Below are positions 40,019-51,819 of a DNA stretch of 64,000 nucleotides, one piece after another. The notes below the pieces were generated by a model. It was given only the letters and a program-made list of their open reading frames with translations, ran no database searches and was not told where the DNA came from. Both the position numbers and the translations under genes were made by a program. Each line of letters begins with the position of its first letter. Position 1 is the first letter of the stretch. The stretch comes from an uncultured Prochlorococcus sp. (lineage in GTDB: Bacteria > Cyanobacteriota > Cyanobacteriia > PCC-6307 > Cyanobiaceae): contig CACASR010000007.1 in assembly GCA_902535175.1 (NCBI GenBank), forward strand, positions 1-64,000. The letters run 5' to 3'.

Positions 40019-41190
40019 TAAAATTTGTCAATACATATTTGAATAAGTTCTAAAAATTTATCTATTTCTGACTTATTGTTTATTGAACCTAAAGTAACAC
40101 GAATATTTGAATATAGTTCATCATTTTTTAAACCAATATTTTTAAGTGTTGAGCTAGGTTTCCCAGATGAGCTTGAACAAGCACTTCCACTACTAATGGC
40201 TATTTTATTTTCTGACATGAAGTTAACAATCTTATAGGCCCTTATAGGCTCAAATAGTTTATTTAATAGTAGAAAAGAAATATGACTTGGGAGTCTATGG
40301 TTGATACTACCCGTAATCTTTATATGATTATTATCTTTAATTTTTTGAAAAAAATAATTTTTAAGTTTATTAATGTTATTAGAAGGAAATTCAGTTAAGT
40401 AATCATATAGTTTTATTTTTCCTTCAATATTCTTTAGTGATTCATACATTCCAGCGATTAATGGCAAAGCTTGTGTACCTTGTCTAATTGAAAATTCCTG
40501 AGTAAGTGATATGTCATTATTTTTTAAAATTTGTCTAGACTTTTTTTTTGTTAAAAGAATACCGATCCCTTTTGGACCTCCAAATTTATGAGCGGATAAA
40601 CTTAAAAAATCACATTTAAGATCTTTCCAACTGAATATTCCATTACTTAATATTTGAGTTCCATCTAAATGAAACAATATATTTAATTCTTCACATTTGG
40701 AACCAATAAATTGGACAGGTTGTATTGTACCAATTTCACTTTGTCCCCAAATAATTGATACAAGCTTAGTATCATTATTTAAAAATTTTTCGATATTAGA
40801 AATATTTAAAATTCCATCATTTTTTACTTTCCATTGGTAAATATCCCAATTTTGTTTTCTTAGTTTATTAGCACAAATAGTTGTTGCTTGATGTTCAACA
40901 TTTGAAATAACAACCCTACCATTTTTAAATTTCTCATAAATATTATTAAATACAATATTTGTCGATTCCGAAGAACCAGATGTAAAAATTATATCCTCTG
41001 GATCTGCTTCAAATATATAAGCAATTTTAGATCTTATTTTTTCAAGATATGTAGAGCATTTTATCCCTAGCTCATATGTAGATGAAGGGTTATGCCAATA
41101 ATTCCTATAAGTTGAATTAATTATATTTAAAACATTCTCAGATAATGGAGTTGTGGATGCATTATCTAAATAGATAAAATTATTTTCCAT
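40018..41190 (-). CDS. cysteine desulfurase (NifS/IscS-like)
   Basis: IYLDNASTTPLS, FTSGSSESTN, LSAHKFGGPKGIG, SSGSACSSSSG. Confidence 0.95.
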   Translation of the reverse strand: MENNFIYLDNASTTPLSENVLNIINSTYRNYWHNPSSTYELGIKCSTYLEKIRSKIAYIFEADPEDIIFTSGSSESTNIVFNNIYEKFKNGRVVISNVEHQATTICANKLRKQNWDIYQWKVKNDGILNISNIEKFLNNDTKLVSIIWGQSEIGTIQPVQFIGSKCEELNILFHLDGTQILSNGIFSWKDLKCDFLSLSAHKFGGPKGIGILLTKKKSRQILKNNDISLTQEFSIRQGTQALPLIAGMYESLKNIEGKIKLYDYLTEFPSNNINKLKNYFFQKIKDNNHIKITGSINHRLPSHISFLLLNKLFEPIRAYKIVNFMSENKIAISSGSACSSSSGKPSSTLKNIGLKNDELYSNIRVTLGSINNKSEIDKFLELIQICIDKF

Positions 41191-42050
41191 TAATTTACTC
41201 TCATTGATCCTGAGAAAACCTTTTTAGCATTACCGGTCATCATTACTTCACAATCGTCTTTTGACCAATCAATTTTAAGATTACCTCCTGGTAAGGTTAC
41301 TATGGTTTGTGAATTACAAAGGCCTAATTTATAAGCTGCCACATGGATAGCACAGGCACCTGTTCCACAAGCTAAGGTTGGTCCTGCACCTCTTTCCCAT
41401 ACTTTTACTTTGATACTATCTCTATTTAAAATTTGACAAAAATGAACATTAGTTTTTTCAGGAAATAATTCATTTTTTTCAAATATAGGACCAAGTCTGG
41501 AAAGAACAATTGACTCTATGTCTTCTAAAAAGAATATTAAATGAGGATTTCCCATTCCTACGGAATAACCCATATTATTAAAATCTTTCTCAATAAATTC
41601 GTGTGAAGGAATTGAATTTATTTTTTTTTCAATTGTTGTTGGAATATTTTGACATTCTAAAATTGGAACTCCCATTTTTACTGTAATTTCATCATTTATA
41701 TATTTTGCAATTTTTAAACCTGCTTTAGTCTCAATTTTATATTCTATATTTTTATTATTCATTGAATCATTTACGTGGAGATACTCAACTAAACACCTAA
41801 TTCCGTTTCCACACATTTGTGCTTCAGAACCATCAGAATTAAAAATTATCATTTTTGCATAATTATCTTCATTAGGTTCTTCTATAAAAATCACACCATC
41901 CGCTCCAACACCAAATTGCCTGTTGCAAATTTTTTTTATATCAAATATTTTATTTGTCTTGTAATTTTTATATAATTCATTTCCTCTAGAATCTATTATT
42001 ACGAAATCATTTCCGTTACCTTGATATTTTTCAAAACTTATATTTTTCAT
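41190..42050 (-). CDS. dapF: diaminopimelate epimerase
   Basis: KYQGNGNDFVIID, AQMCGNGIRC, ACGTGACAIHVA. Confidence 0.98.
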   Translation of the reverse strand: MKNISFEKYQGNGNDFVIIDSRGNELYKNYKTNKIFDIKKICNRQFGVGADGVIFIEEPNEDNYAKMIIFNSDGSEAQMCGNGIRCLVEYLHVNDSMNNKNIEYKIETKAGLKIAKYINDEITVKMGVPILECQNIPTTIEKKINSIPSHEFIEKDFNNMGYSVGMGNPHLIFFLEDIESIVLSRLGPIFEKNELFPEKTNVHFCQILNRDSIKVKVWERGAGPTLACGTGACAIHVAAYKLGLCNSQTIVTLPGGNLKIDWSKDDCEVMMTGNAKKVFSGSMRVN

Positions 42051-42157
42051 TTGTAATTCATATATCTTAAATTTTAATTATAAATTATTCCTTTTAACAA
42101 TCTATTTCTATTTTATACAATGGATATTAAAATAAAAATTTAATAAATAAAAATTAA

Positions 42158-44728
42158 GTGATTTCTTCAGATAAACAATATAAGGCTGATACCAATTTAT
42201 ATAATCCATCTGAAATAGAAAAAAAATGGCAGTATATATGGACAGAAAACAATTTATACAAAACCGATGAATTAACTGAGAATAGCGATAAGTTTTATGC
42301 CTTATCAATGTTTCCCTACCCTTCAGGTAATCTTCATATGGGACATGTTAGGAATTATGTTATTACAGACTTAATAGCTCGATTCCAAAGATTTAAGGGT
42401 AAATCTGTCTTACATCCAATGGGTTGGGACGCTTTTGGTTTGCCTGCTGAAAATGCTGCGATTGAAAGAGGAATTAGTCCAAGTGTCTGGACTAAAAAAA
42501 ATATTTCTCATATGAAGTCACAATTAAAGCTTTTGGGACTATCAGTTGATTGGGATAGGGAATTTGCAACATGTGATGAAAATTATTATATTTGGACACA
42601 ATATCTATTTTTAGAGTTATACAAGTCAGGTCTTGTATATCAAAAGGAATCAGAAGTTAATTGGGATCCTATAGATAATACAGTCCTAGCGAATGAACAA
42701 GTTGACTCAGAGGGTAAATCTTGGAGATCTGGGGCAGTAGTTGAAAAAAAATTATTAAAGCAATGGTTTTTAAGAATTACTAATTATGCGGATGAGTTAT
42801 TGAAGGATTTAGAAAAATTAGATAACTGGCCAGAAAGAGTAAAAATAATGCAAGATAATTGGATTGGAAAGTCAATTGGTGCAAATATTAATTTCAATAT
42901 CAATACCAATCCAGAAAAGAAAATAACCGTATTTACAACAAGGCCAGATACTTTATTTGGAGTTACTTATTTAGCAATTTCTGTAAATCATTCATTAATT
43001 AAAAAAATTACTGATCAAGAAACCATACATGATATAGATAATCTCAAACAATATTTGAAAAATAATAAAAATAATGAACTTGAAAAAATTGGAATAAAAA
43101 CTAGCTTAATAGCAATAAATCCAGTTAATTCTGAACCTATACCTATTTGGGTGGCAAGTTATGTCCTCGATGAATATGGTACAGGCGCTGTTATGGGTGT
43201 ACCTGCTCATGATTTAAGGGATTTTGAGTTTGCTAAGAAAAACAATATAGATATTAAACAGGTAATAGTAAAGGATAAAAGTGAACAAAGTAATGAGCTT
43301 GATAATGCTTATGTAGAAAATGGATATCTTATTAATTCAAATCAATACAATGGTATTGCAAATACTATTGCTAAATTAAAAATTGCAGAGGAGGGAGTAA
43401 ATAATGGATGGGCCGAAAATAAAATTCAATATCGTTTAAGAGATTGGTTAATATCTAGACAAAGATATTGGGGATGTCCGATACCCATCGTTAATTGCAA
43501 AAAATGTGGAGCTGTTCCTTTAAACCAATCGAATTTGCCTGTTTCATTACCAAAAGATATAGATATCTCGGCTAACAAAATTAATTCTTTAGGTGATAAT
43601 AATAATTGGATAAATACAACATGTCCAAAATGTGGAATAGCGGCAAGAAAAGAAACTGATACTATGGACACATTCATGTGTTCATCTTGGTATTTTTTAA
43701 GGTACCCATCTTCAAAATGTTCAACTAAGCCATTTGAAAAGAATGAAATTAATAAGTGGTTACCTGTAGATCAATATGTTGGAGGAGTAGAGCATGCAAT
43801 ATTGCATTTGTTATATGCAAGATTTTTCACTAAAGCTTTGCGAGATAATGAACTATTTGATATTGATGAACCTTTCAAAAAACTATTAACGCAAGGAATG
43901 GTTCAGGCCGCAGCCTATAAAAACAATAAAACGGGTAAATATGTTTCTCCTTCAGATATTACTGACTTAGCAAATCCTACAGATCCAATTGACAATTCTA
44001 AACTCGAAGTTCTTTTTGAGAAGATGTCTAAGTCTAAATATAATGGAATAGACCCTGAATCAGTAATTAAAAAATATGGAGCAGATACAGCAAGAATGTT
44101 TATATTATTTAAAGCACCACCAGAAAAAGATTTGGAATGGGGAGATACAGATGTTGAAGGACAATTTAGATTTTTAAGTAGGATTTGGAAGCTTTATATA
44201 AATTGTGCAAAAGATATAAATAGTAAATCTAATTCCTATCCAGATAAAGAAAAAAGTTTAATAAAGTCAATGAATATTGCTATAAAAGAAATTTCAAATG
44301 ACATCTTAAATAACCAATTTAATACTGCGATTTCAGAACTAATGAAGTTTTATAATTCATTATCAAATTCGATTAATGATGTAAACAATAATTTAAAAAT
44401 TGATGCTTTAAAAACATTTTGTATTTTGTTGGCTCCATTTGCACCTCATATTGCAGAAGAAATATGGCATCTTATAGGAATTAAAAATTCTGTACATTTA
44501 GAACATTGGCCTTCCTTTAATGCCGAGGCACTAAAGGAAGATTCATATGAACTAGTAATACAAGTGAATGGAAAAGTTAGAGACAAAGTAAATATTAATA
44601 ATGATATGAGTGAAGATCAAATTAAAGAATTGACTCTTAAAAGACCTAAAATATTACAATGGACTCAAGATAAGGAAATAAGAAAAATAATTATTGTTAA
44701 AGGAAAAATAATGAATATTGTTGTTTAA
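42158..44728 (+). CDS. leuS: leucyl-tRNA synthetase
   Basis: [31 protein letters not shown] start. Confidence 0.98.
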   Translation: MISSDKQYKADTNLYNPSEIEKKWQYIWTENNLYKTDELTENSDKFYALSMFPYPSGNLHMGHVRNYVITDLIARFQRFKGKSVLHPMGWDAFGLPAENAAIERGISPSVWTKKNISHMKSQLKLLGLSVDWDREFATCDENYYIWTQYLFLELYKSGLVYQKESEVNWDPIDNTVLANEQVDSEGKSWRSGAVVEKKLLKQWFLRITNYADELLKDLEKLDNWPERVKIMQDNWIGKSIGANINFNINTNPEKKITVFTTRPDTLFGVTYLAISVNHSLIKKITDQETIHDIDNLKQYLKNNKNNELEKIGIKTSLIAINPVNSEPIPIWVASYVLDEYGTGAVMGVPAHDLRDFEFAKKNNIDIKQVIVKDKSEQSNELDNAYVENGYLINSNQYNGIANTIAKLKIAEEGVNNGWAENKIQYRLRDWLISRQRYWGCPIPIVNCKKCGAVPLNQSNLPVSLPKDIDISANKINSLGDNNNWINTTCPKCGIAARKETDTMDTFMCSSWYFLRYPSSKCSTKPFEKNEINKWLPVDQYVGGVEHAILHLLYARFFTKALRDNELFDIDEPFKKLLTQGMVQAAAYKNNKTGKYVSPSDITDLANPTDPIDNSKLEVLFEKMSKSKYNGIDPESVIKKYGADTARMFILFKAPPEKDLEWGDTDVEGQFRFLSRIWKLYINCAKDINSKSNSYPDKEKSLIKSMNIAIKEISNDILNNQFNTAISELMKFYNSLSNSINDVNNNLKIDALKTFCILLAPFAPHIAEEIWHLIGIKNSVHLEHWPSFNAEALKEDSYELVIQVNGKVRDKVNINNDMSEDQIKELTLKRPKILQWTQDKEIRKIIIVKGKIMNIVV

Positions 44729-46308
44729 GAATTTATTTTTTGAATAACTAATGAATTTGGATTTGACCAATCGCCCTTAACTAAATAATTATCATTACCG
44801 AAACACATTTCACGGAGTATAAAGAATATAGGTTCACTAACTGAATTATCAAATAATGATGTTATGTCATTTATAGAATATTCTCCACCTTCATCTAATA
44901 AATTACTTACTTTTTGTTGATACTCAATAATATTTGCAGCTGCTTTCTTTCCAGCTTCAACTCCAGGTTGATCATATGCATTTATATTTACCAATTCAGC
45001 ATAGAAGGATACAGCCCTCTCAAATAAAGCGATTAAGGCACCTAGTGAAAAACAATTTAACTTTTCTAACGTAATAGTGATACTTTGTCTGTTTTCACTA
45101 GAGAGTGCTGATCTCGTTCCTTGTAAAAAACCAGAAAGATATTCTTTAGGATTCTCTTTTTCATCAAATATATTAGTAGATGGAGTATCTAATAATTCAA
45201 TAAAAATACAAAAGAAATTATCAATACCATCTCTCAGTTGCTGAACATAAGCATGCTGATCTGTAGATCCTTTATTACCAAAAACGGAAATACCTTGATT
45301 AACTACTTGACCATTCCTATTAAATTTCTTTCCTAATGATTCCATTACTAATTGCTGAAGATATTTACTAAAAACCTGTAACCTATCTCTATAGGGTAAT
45401 ACGACCATATCTCTCTTTCCAATACCATCCCCAGTTAAATACCATGCGGATGATAATAGTGCTGCTGGATTATTTTTAAAATCACTTATACGTGTGGCTT
45501 CATCCATTAATGATGCACCTCTGATAAATTCAGAGATATTTTCATTAATAAGAGCTAATGGAAGTAATCCCACAGAGCTTGTAATACTAGTTCTTCCACC
45601 AACCCAATCTTGCAAATTAAATATTTTTAACCAATTTTCAGAAGTAGCTTTTTTAAATAACTTACTACCTTTCATAGTTATAGCTATAGCATTAGAATTC
45701 CATTCAAAAGAATTGTTTTCACAGTGACTTTTAATAATTTCCATAGCAATTCTAGGTTCAGGCGTACCACCTGATTTGCTTACTACTACAAATAATGTTG
45801 TTGATAATTTTTTAGATAACTCTTCTAACTTTTCGCTAATTAAAAAAGGATCAACATTATCGATATAGGAAAAATTTAAGCCTTTAGAACACTTCTGCAG
45901 TGACTCTGTAATAAGTAATGGTCCTAATCCACTTCCACCAATTCCTATCCATAGAACATCAGTATACTGCTGATTATTCTTATTCTTAATATCCCCATTT
46001 AAAATTTGTTTTCCAAATTCAGAGATTGAATTAATATCTGCTCTAATTTCTTCTCCTATTTTTGAAGAGGGTGAAATTGATGGATTTCTAAGCCAATAAT
46101 GTCCAACTTGTCTATTTTCATCAATATTTGAGATTGCACCATTTTCTAATTCTTTTATTGATGAAAAAACATCTTTAAATTTATCTTCTAAATTTTTTAT
46201 CTCTTTACTTGTGAAATTAATTTTGCTTATGTCTAACCAAATATTTAATTTTTTATCAAACCAAAGATAATTGCAAAATTTATCCCAAGAATTTAAATCT
46301 CCATTCAT
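44725..46308 (-). CDS. pgi: glucose-6-phosphate isomerase
   Basis: [35 protein letters not shown]. Confidence 0.97.
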   Translation of the reverse strand: MNGDLNSWDKFCNYLWFDKKLNIWLDISKINFTSKEIKNLEDKFKDVFSSIKELENGAISNIDENRQVGHYWLRNPSISPSSKIGEEIRADINSISEFGKQILNGDIKNKNNQQYTDVLWIGIGGSGLGPLLITESLQKCSKGLNFSYIDNVDPFLISEKLEELSKKLSTTLFVVVSKSGGTPEPRIAMEIIKSHCENNSFEWNSNAIAITMKGSKLFKKATSENWLKIFNLQDWVGGRTSITSSVGLLPLALINENISEFIRGASLMDEATRISDFKNNPAALLSSAWYLTGDGIGKRDMVVLPYRDRLQVFSKYLQQLVMESLGKKFNRNGQVVNQGISVFGNKGSTDQHAYVQQLRDGIDNFFCIFIELLDTPSTNIFDEKENPKEYLSGFLQGTRSALSSENRQSITITLEKLNCFSLGALIALFERAVSFYAELVNINAYDQPGVEAGKKAAANIIEYQQKVSNLLDEGGEYSINDITSLFDNSVSEPIFFILREMCFGNDNYLVKGDWSNPNSLVIQKINS

Positions 46309-46487
46309 TTTATATATTTGTTACTTTTATTTATTCAATTATATCTATACGAATACTACATAGATTTGAATCATTTAAATTTGTTTAAATTTTTATCTTC
46401 AAATAAATATGTTTTTGAATTTAAACAATTAAAATTGAGGGTTTTTTTTATTTCATATGAATTTATCATTGGATAAAATAAAAAACT

Positions 46488-47144
46488 TTGGATAGTTCAT
46501 TTAATTACATAATTTCGCCTGAGATATCTGAATTTAGAAGATTTTCCCCTAAATTAAAAATAGGTGTACTTGCTTCTGGGAAAGGAACAAACTTTCAGGA
46601 ATTAATTGATCTCTCAGAAAAAGGAGAATTAGATATAGATATTAAAGTTCTAATAACTAATAAAGATGATGCAGGATGTATAACGAGAGCTGAAAGTAAA
46701 AAAATACCTCACAAAATTATAAGAGGCAAAGACTTTCTGCAAAAGGAGGCATTTGAATTAGAAATTGTAAATACGTTAATTCATTACGATGTTGAACTTG
46801 TGGTTATGGCAGGCTGGATGAAAATTGTTACTCCATTTTTTATTAATAAATTTAAGAATAAGATAATAAATATTCACCCTTCATTACTTCCAGCATATAA
46901 AGGTGGTTCTGCGATAAAGGACTCTATATTAAATGGTTCAAAAATAACTGGTTGTTCAGTACATTTTGTTGAAGAGGAGGTAGATAGTGGATTATTGATA
47001 ATGCAAGCTGCATTGTCAATTAGAAATGATGATGATATTGAATCACTTACCAAAAGAATTCAAATGCTTGAGCATAAAATTTTACCTCAATCAATCTCTA
47101 TTGCTGGGTTTTTGATAAGAAGTAATTTTATGGAAAATTATTAG
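46488..47144 (+). CDS. purN: phosphoribosylglycinamide formyltransferase
   Basis: IGVLASGKGTNFQELID, NIHPSLLPAYKGG, VHFVEEEVDSG; TTG start. Confidence 0.95.
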   Translation: MDSSFNYIISPEISEFRRFSPKLKIGVLASGKGTNFQELIDLSEKGELDIDIKVLITNKDDAGCITRAESKKIPHKIIRGKDFLQKEAFELEIVNTLIHYDVELVVMAGWMKIVTPFFINKFKNKIINIHPSLLPAYKGGSAIKDSILNGSKITGCSVHFVEEEVDSGLLIMQAALSIRNDDDIESLTKRIQMLEHKILPQSISIAGFLIRSNFMENY

Positions 47145-48183
47145 TTAAATCGAGACCTTCATCCATTGAAAATCCACTCATAATATTTAAATTTTGAATT
47201 GCTTGCCCAGTCTGACCTTTTAACAAATTATCAATTGCAGATAAAATAATAATCCTTCCATTTCGAATATCAACTTTAACAGAAAGGAAAATTTGGTTTG
47301 TATTTTTAACCCATTTTGTTGAAGGGTATGTATCTACGGGTAGTACTTTAATATTTTTGAAATTTCTGTAATAATTATCCAAAAGAATTCTGCAATCATC
47401 AGAGGTTAATCCTGGATCTTTTAATCTCCCATATATAGTCGAATGCATACCCCTTGAAATTGGAACCAAATGAGGTGTAAAAAGCAGTTCAATTTTATTT
47501 CCAGAAATTATAGATGCTACTTGCTCGATCTCTGAGGTATGTCTATGATTTATCAATCCATATGCTGATAAGCCTTCACCACATTCTGATAAGAGTAGCT
47601 TTTGGTTTGGTTCTCGACCTCCTCCTGAGGTTCCGCTTTTAGAATCAATAACTATTCCTTCATTTTCAATAATTCCTTGCGATAGATAAGGAACTAATGG
47701 AATAAGAGCAGATGTTGGATAACATCCTGGACATGCAATTAATCTACCTTTTGAAATGGCTTCTTTATTTATTTCAGGAAGACCATAAACTGCTTCTTTG
47801 CATAAATCATCGTCATTCCTTTTATAAATAGCAGCTTCTTTAGAATATACCTTTCTCCATTCATCTAAGGACTTATATCTGTAATCAGCTGATAAATCAA
47901 TAACTTTAACTCCTCTATCTAATAATTTTCTTGTCAATGTTGAAGATAGGCCATTTGGTAGGCAAAGCAGTGCAACATCTGCATTTTTTGAAATATTATC
48001 TACTGAAATATGTTCTATATAAGGATCATTATCTAGATTAATAAAAGGGAAATTATCATTCCACTTTGATCCAGATGTTTTATTACCTCCTAAAAATGTA
48101 ATATTGTATTTTTTATTTTTCTTTAAAAGATTTACTGCTTGAATACCGCCGTAACCAGTAGCACCTACTATTGCAACATTCAT
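47128..48183 (-). CDS. argC: N-acetyl-gamma-glutamyl-phosphate reductase
   Basis: VAIVGATGYGGIQAVNLL, ACPGCYPTSALIPL, GTSGGGREP. Confidence 0.97.
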   Translation of the reverse strand: MNVAIVGATGYGGIQAVNLLKKNKKYNITFLGGNKTSGSKWNDNFPFINLDNDPYIEHISVDNISKNADVALLCLPNGLSSTLTRKLLDRGVKVIDLSADYRYKSLDEWRKVYSKEAAIYKRNDDDLCKEAVYGLPEINKEAISKGRLIACPGCYPTSALIPLVPYLSQGIIENEGIVIDSKSGTSGGGREPNQKLLLSECGEGLSAYGLINHRHTSEIEQVASIISGNKIELLFTPHLVPISRGMHSTIYGRLKDPGLTSDDCRILLDNYYRNFKNIKVLPVDTYPSTKWVKNTNQIFLSVKVDIRNGRIIILSAIDNLLKGQTGQAIQNLNIMSGFSMDEGLDLTNNFP

Positions 48184-48259
48184 TTCTTTGAATTGGCAGA
48201 CTTTGAGATAGGATTATAAAGTGTTGAATTAAAGGTAACTAAAACACTATTTTTCTATA

Positions 48260-49996
48260 TTGATAGGAATAATGAAAGAAACAAGTCCCAAATCAAATAA
48301 TGGAACAATTTTGGATATAAATGAATCTTTTAAAATTGAATTTGATCCTATTAGTGATGCGTTGGCAGCAATAAGAAATGGTGAATGTATAATTGTTGTA
48401 GATGATGAAAGAAGAGAAAATGAAGGAGATTTAATATGTGCCGCGCAGTTTGCAACTCCACAGCAAATTAACTTTATGGCTACTGAAGGACGTGGTCTTA
48501 TATGCCTAGCTATGCAAGGTGAAAAGCTTGACTCTTTAGATTTACCATTAATGGTAGATAGAAATACCGATGAAAATCAAACAGCTTTTACGATATCAAT
48601 TGATGCTGGACCTGAAAATAATGTTACTACTGGTATTTCTGCTGAAGACAGGGCAAAGACAATTCAAGTTGCAATAAACCCAAATACAAAACCTGATGAT
48701 TTAAGAAGACCAGGACATATTTTTCCATTAAGAGCTAAAAAAGGTGGAGTATTAAAGCGTGCAGGTCATACCGAAGCGGCAGTAGATATTGCGGCGATGT
48801 CAGGTCTTTATCCCGCTGGAGTGATTTGTGAAATACAAAATCCAGACGGTTCCATGTCGAGACTTCCACAACTTAAAGAGTATGCAAAACAGTGGGGCAT
48901 GAAATTAATATCCATAGCTGATTTAATAAGTTATCGATTCCAAACTGAGAGATTTGTATTTAGAAAATCCGACGCTGTTCTTCCAAGTATTTTTGGTAAT
49001 TTCAAAGCTTATGGATATGTCAATGAACTAGACGGTTCAGAGCACGTTGCATTAGTTAAACAAAAATCATCAAAATTAAGTGAACCTGTACTAGTAAGAA
49101 TGCATTCGGAGTGCTTAACTGGCGATGCTTTTGGATCATTACGTTGTGATTGTAGACCACAGTTAGAAGCTGCTTTATCAAGGATAGAAAAAGAGGAAGA
49201 GGGAGTTGTTGTCTATTTGAGACAAGAAGGCAGAGGTATTGGTCTTATAAATAAATTAAAAGCTTACAGCTTACAGGATGGTGGATTAGACACTGTAGAA
49301 GCTAATGAAAAATTAGGTTTTCCAGCTGATCTCAGAAATTATGGAGTTGGAGCACAGATATTAACTGATCTAGGAATAAAAAAGCTAAAATTACTCACGA
49401 ACAATCCTAGAAAGATTGCTGGATTAGGTGGTTATGGAATAGAGGTAATTGAGAGAGTTCCATTAGTAATTTGTCCAAACGATAATAATGCAGAATATTT
49501 GAGTGTAAAAAAAACGAAGCTAGGTCATATGTTTGATGAAGATAATCCCAATTCCAGGAATATCGATCCATTTATATCAATTTTTCTTGACGGAAAATAT
49601 AAATCTATTGATCTAGTTCCCATAAAAAATAACGTTATTAAGTTCTGTAGTGATAAGAACATTAATATTAAACTAGAGAGTACTCCAAGATTATTAGCCT
49701 TTTGGAATCGACCTAAATTAGTTTGGCGAATTTTACATGATCAAAATAGAACCAATTCCAACATTACTGATGAAGAAATAAAAAATATAGAATTGTTTAT
49801 TCAGTTTTTATCCAATTATGAAAATAGTACAAAAATAGGAATTATTGTTTCTAGAAACATTGAACAAGCATTACACCCAAAAAGTAGCATCAAATTAATC
49901 AATACTAAATTTACTATTAATAACGAAATCTTATATTCATCTACAAGAAAATTTAACCTAGATAAAGAGACATTTAGTATTGTTTTTGAAGGTTAA
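48260..49996 (+). CDS. ribBA: bifunctional DHBP synthase/GTP cyclohydrolase II with C-terminal extension
   Basis: [50 protein letters not shown]. Confidence 0.96.
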   Translation: MIGIMKETSPKSNNGTILDINESFKIEFDPISDALAAIRNGECIIVVDDERRENEGDLICAAQFATPQQINFMATEGRGLICLAMQGEKLDSLDLPLMVDRNTDENQTAFTISIDAGPENNVTTGISAEDRAKTIQVAINPNTKPDDLRRPGHIFPLRAKKGGVLKRAGHTEAAVDIAAMSGLYPAGVICEIQNPDGSMSRLPQLKEYAKQWGMKLISIADLISYRFQTERFVFRKSDAVLPSIFGNFKAYGYVNELDGSEHVALVKQKSSKLSEPVLVRMHSECLTGDAFGSLRCDCRPQLEAALSRIEKEEEGVVVYLRQEGRGIGLINKLKAYSLQDGGLDTVEANEKLGFPADLRNYGVGAQILTDLGIKKLKLLTNNPRKIAGLGGYGIEVIERVPLVICPNDNNAEYLSVKKTKLGHMFDEDNPNSRNIDPFISIFLDGKYKSIDLVPIKNNVIKFCSDKNINIKLESTPRLLAFWNRPKLVWRILHDQNRTNSNITDEEIKNIELFIQFLSNYENSTKIGIIVSRNIEQALHPKSSIKLINTKFTINNEILYSSTRKFNLDKETFSIVFEG

Positions 49997-50000
49997 ATTA

Positions 50001-50438
50001 CTATTTTAATGTAGCTTTTAGAATTTTTGAACCATTAGTAAGCTTTAGCACTACATCCATATCATCTGTCTTCCCAAAAACAGTATGAACTCCATCGAGA
50101 TGAGGCTGTGGCTCATAGACTATAAAAAACTGACTACCACCTGTATCCTTTCCTGCATGAGCCATAGAAAGTGAACCTTTTAGATGTTTTTTGGAATTAA
50201 TTTCACATTTAATATTATATCCAGGCCCACCCGTTCCAGGCATACCAGATGCCCCATCACGAGTATTTGGGCATCCACCCTGAGCCATAAATCCAGGAAT
50301 AACTCTATGAAATGCTAGACCATCATAAAAACCATCACTAATCAACTTCGTAAAATTTTTAACTGTATTCGGTGCGTCGTCAGAGAAAAATTCAATATTA
50401 ATGCTTCCAACTTCTGTCTCAAATAATGCTTTTGTCAT
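50001..50438 (-). CDS. ppiB: cyclophilin-type peptidyl-prolyl isomerase
   Basis: [39 protein letters not shown]. Confidence 0.97.
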   Translation of the reverse strand: MTKALFETEVGSINIEFFSDDAPNTVKNFTKLISDGFYDGLAFHRVIPGFMAQGGCPNTRDGASGMPGTGGPGYNIKCEINSKKHLKGSLSMAHAGKDTGGSQFFIVYEPQPHLDGVHTVFGKTDDMDVVLKLTNGSKILKATLK

Positions 50439-50475
50439 GTTTTATTTATTAAATAATTATTTGATAGTTTAATAG

Positions 50476-50859
50476 CTAAAGTAACTTTTCAAGGTTTTCC
50501 TTAATGGTATTTATATCTATGTTATCTTTATTACTAATTTTGTCTTCTTCCCAATTTTCAACTTCTAAGTTTTTCTGTGGTGGTGAAATTAATAACCTAT
50601 CTTCTGCGGTTTTAGGTACAAAATCTTTTTCTACTAATTTACATTCATAATCTAATTTAATGCAGAAGTCTTTTATTTCCTCTATGTTGATCATTTCAAC
50701 TGTGGGCAAAGGAAAATCTTGAGCTTCTAATAGGCCACAATATCTTGTTGCATCATCCTTATCTTCAAACATGAGAACAATAGTCCTTCCTTTAAGTTCT
50801 ATTGAATGAATTCCTTCCTTATCTGTTCCTGAATTATATAAAAGAACAAATACGTTCAT
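50476..50859 (-). CDS. DUF3110 family protein
   Basis: MNVFVLLYNSGTDKEGIHSIELKGRTIVLMFEDKDDATRYCGLLEAQDFP. Confidence 0.82.
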   Translation of the reverse strand: MNVFVLLYNSGTDKEGIHSIELKGRTIVLMFEDKDDATRYCGLLEAQDFPLPTVEMINIEEIKDFCIKLDYECKLVEKDFVPKTAEDRLLISPPQKNLEVENWEEDKISNKDNIDINTIKENLEKLL

Positions 50860-50892
50860 AAGTATGGATTTTTCTATTCATATAATATTTGA

Positions 50893-51819
50893 TTAAGAAT
50901 CAGAAAGTGATAATTCTTGTAATCTTGTATATAAAGCAATTTCTTCATCATTAACATCAGCAGGTATAACAACCAAGATTTCAACATATTGATCACCTAC
51001 ATTATCTTCAAAAGTTAAACCCCTACCTTTCAAGCGTAACATTCTACCCGTAGATGATTTTGGTGGGACTTGAAGTGTGACATTTCCATCAAGGGTAGGA
51101 ACCTCTACAGCACAACCAAGAAGAGCATCATGAGGAAATAACTCCAATTTATAAAAGACTCTTAAACCATCAATTCTTAGACCACTTTCCGTTTGAACTT
51201 TTAACTGTAGATAATGATCTTTACCTCCTCTTGCAATATTTTCAAGTCTTAATCGCCAACCATCTCCAGCGAAAGGAGGTGTATCAACTTCTACCACGGT
51301 TTCATCTTCGAGCTCTATTAAAATTGAAGCTCCATTTAAGGCCTCATCAGGAGTTAATTCAATAACTGTTTCAATATCTTGGTGGAGTTTAACTGGAGGC
51401 GGCTCTTCTGGAGAAGTTGTAGGGTATTCATAATGATTAAATTCATCATTATTTGTATTTATCGATTCATCCTCATAGGGTTCATTATCATATTCCTCGT
51501 AAGTCTTTGGTGTGTATTCATATCCAAATAATGAATCAAGATAATCTTGAAAATCAGGAAAACCAGTCTTGAAATTAATATCTTCAAAATCTTCCTGGAT
51601 ATTTTCATCAGAAATATTTTTACTTTTATTGGGATTACTAAGATATTCGTATGCTTCGTTAATTAATTTAAATCTTTCCTCGGCGTTAAGATCATTTTTA
51701 TTTAAATCTGGATGCCATTTTCTCGCTTCTCTTCGAAAGGCCTTTTTAAGTTCTTTATTATCAAAATCAGGGGATAAGCCCAAAATCGACAAATAGTCTT
51801 TTTTAGAGGAAGTAGTCAT
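50893..51819 (-). CDS. dnaJ: DnaJ-type chaperone, no zinc-finger region
   Basis: DYLSILGLSPDFDNKELKKAFRREARKWHPDLNK; CbpA-like C-terminal domains; internal ATG (MTTSSKKDY) preferred. Confidence 0.9.
   Translation of the reverse strand: MTTSSKKDYLSILGLSPDFDNKELKKAFRREARKWHPDLNKNDLNAEERFKLINEAYEYLSNPNKSKNISDENIQEDFEDINFKTGFPDFQDYLDSLFGYEYTPKTYEEYDNEPYEDESINTNNDEFNHYEYPTTSPEEPPPVKLHQDIETVIELTPDEALNGASILIELEDETVVEVDTPPFAGDGWRLRLENIARGGKDHYLQLKVQTESGLRIDGLRVFYKLELFPHDALLGCAVEVPTLDGNVTLQVPPKSSTGRMLRLKGRGLTFEDNVGDQYVEILVVIPADVNDEEIALYTRLQELSLSDS

Noticed and set aside
49500-49996. Long C-terminal extension of RibBA as a novel fusion
   Set aside because: Longer RibBA proteins occur in cyanobacteria to my knowledge, and no separate domain could be recognised; not clearly unusual.
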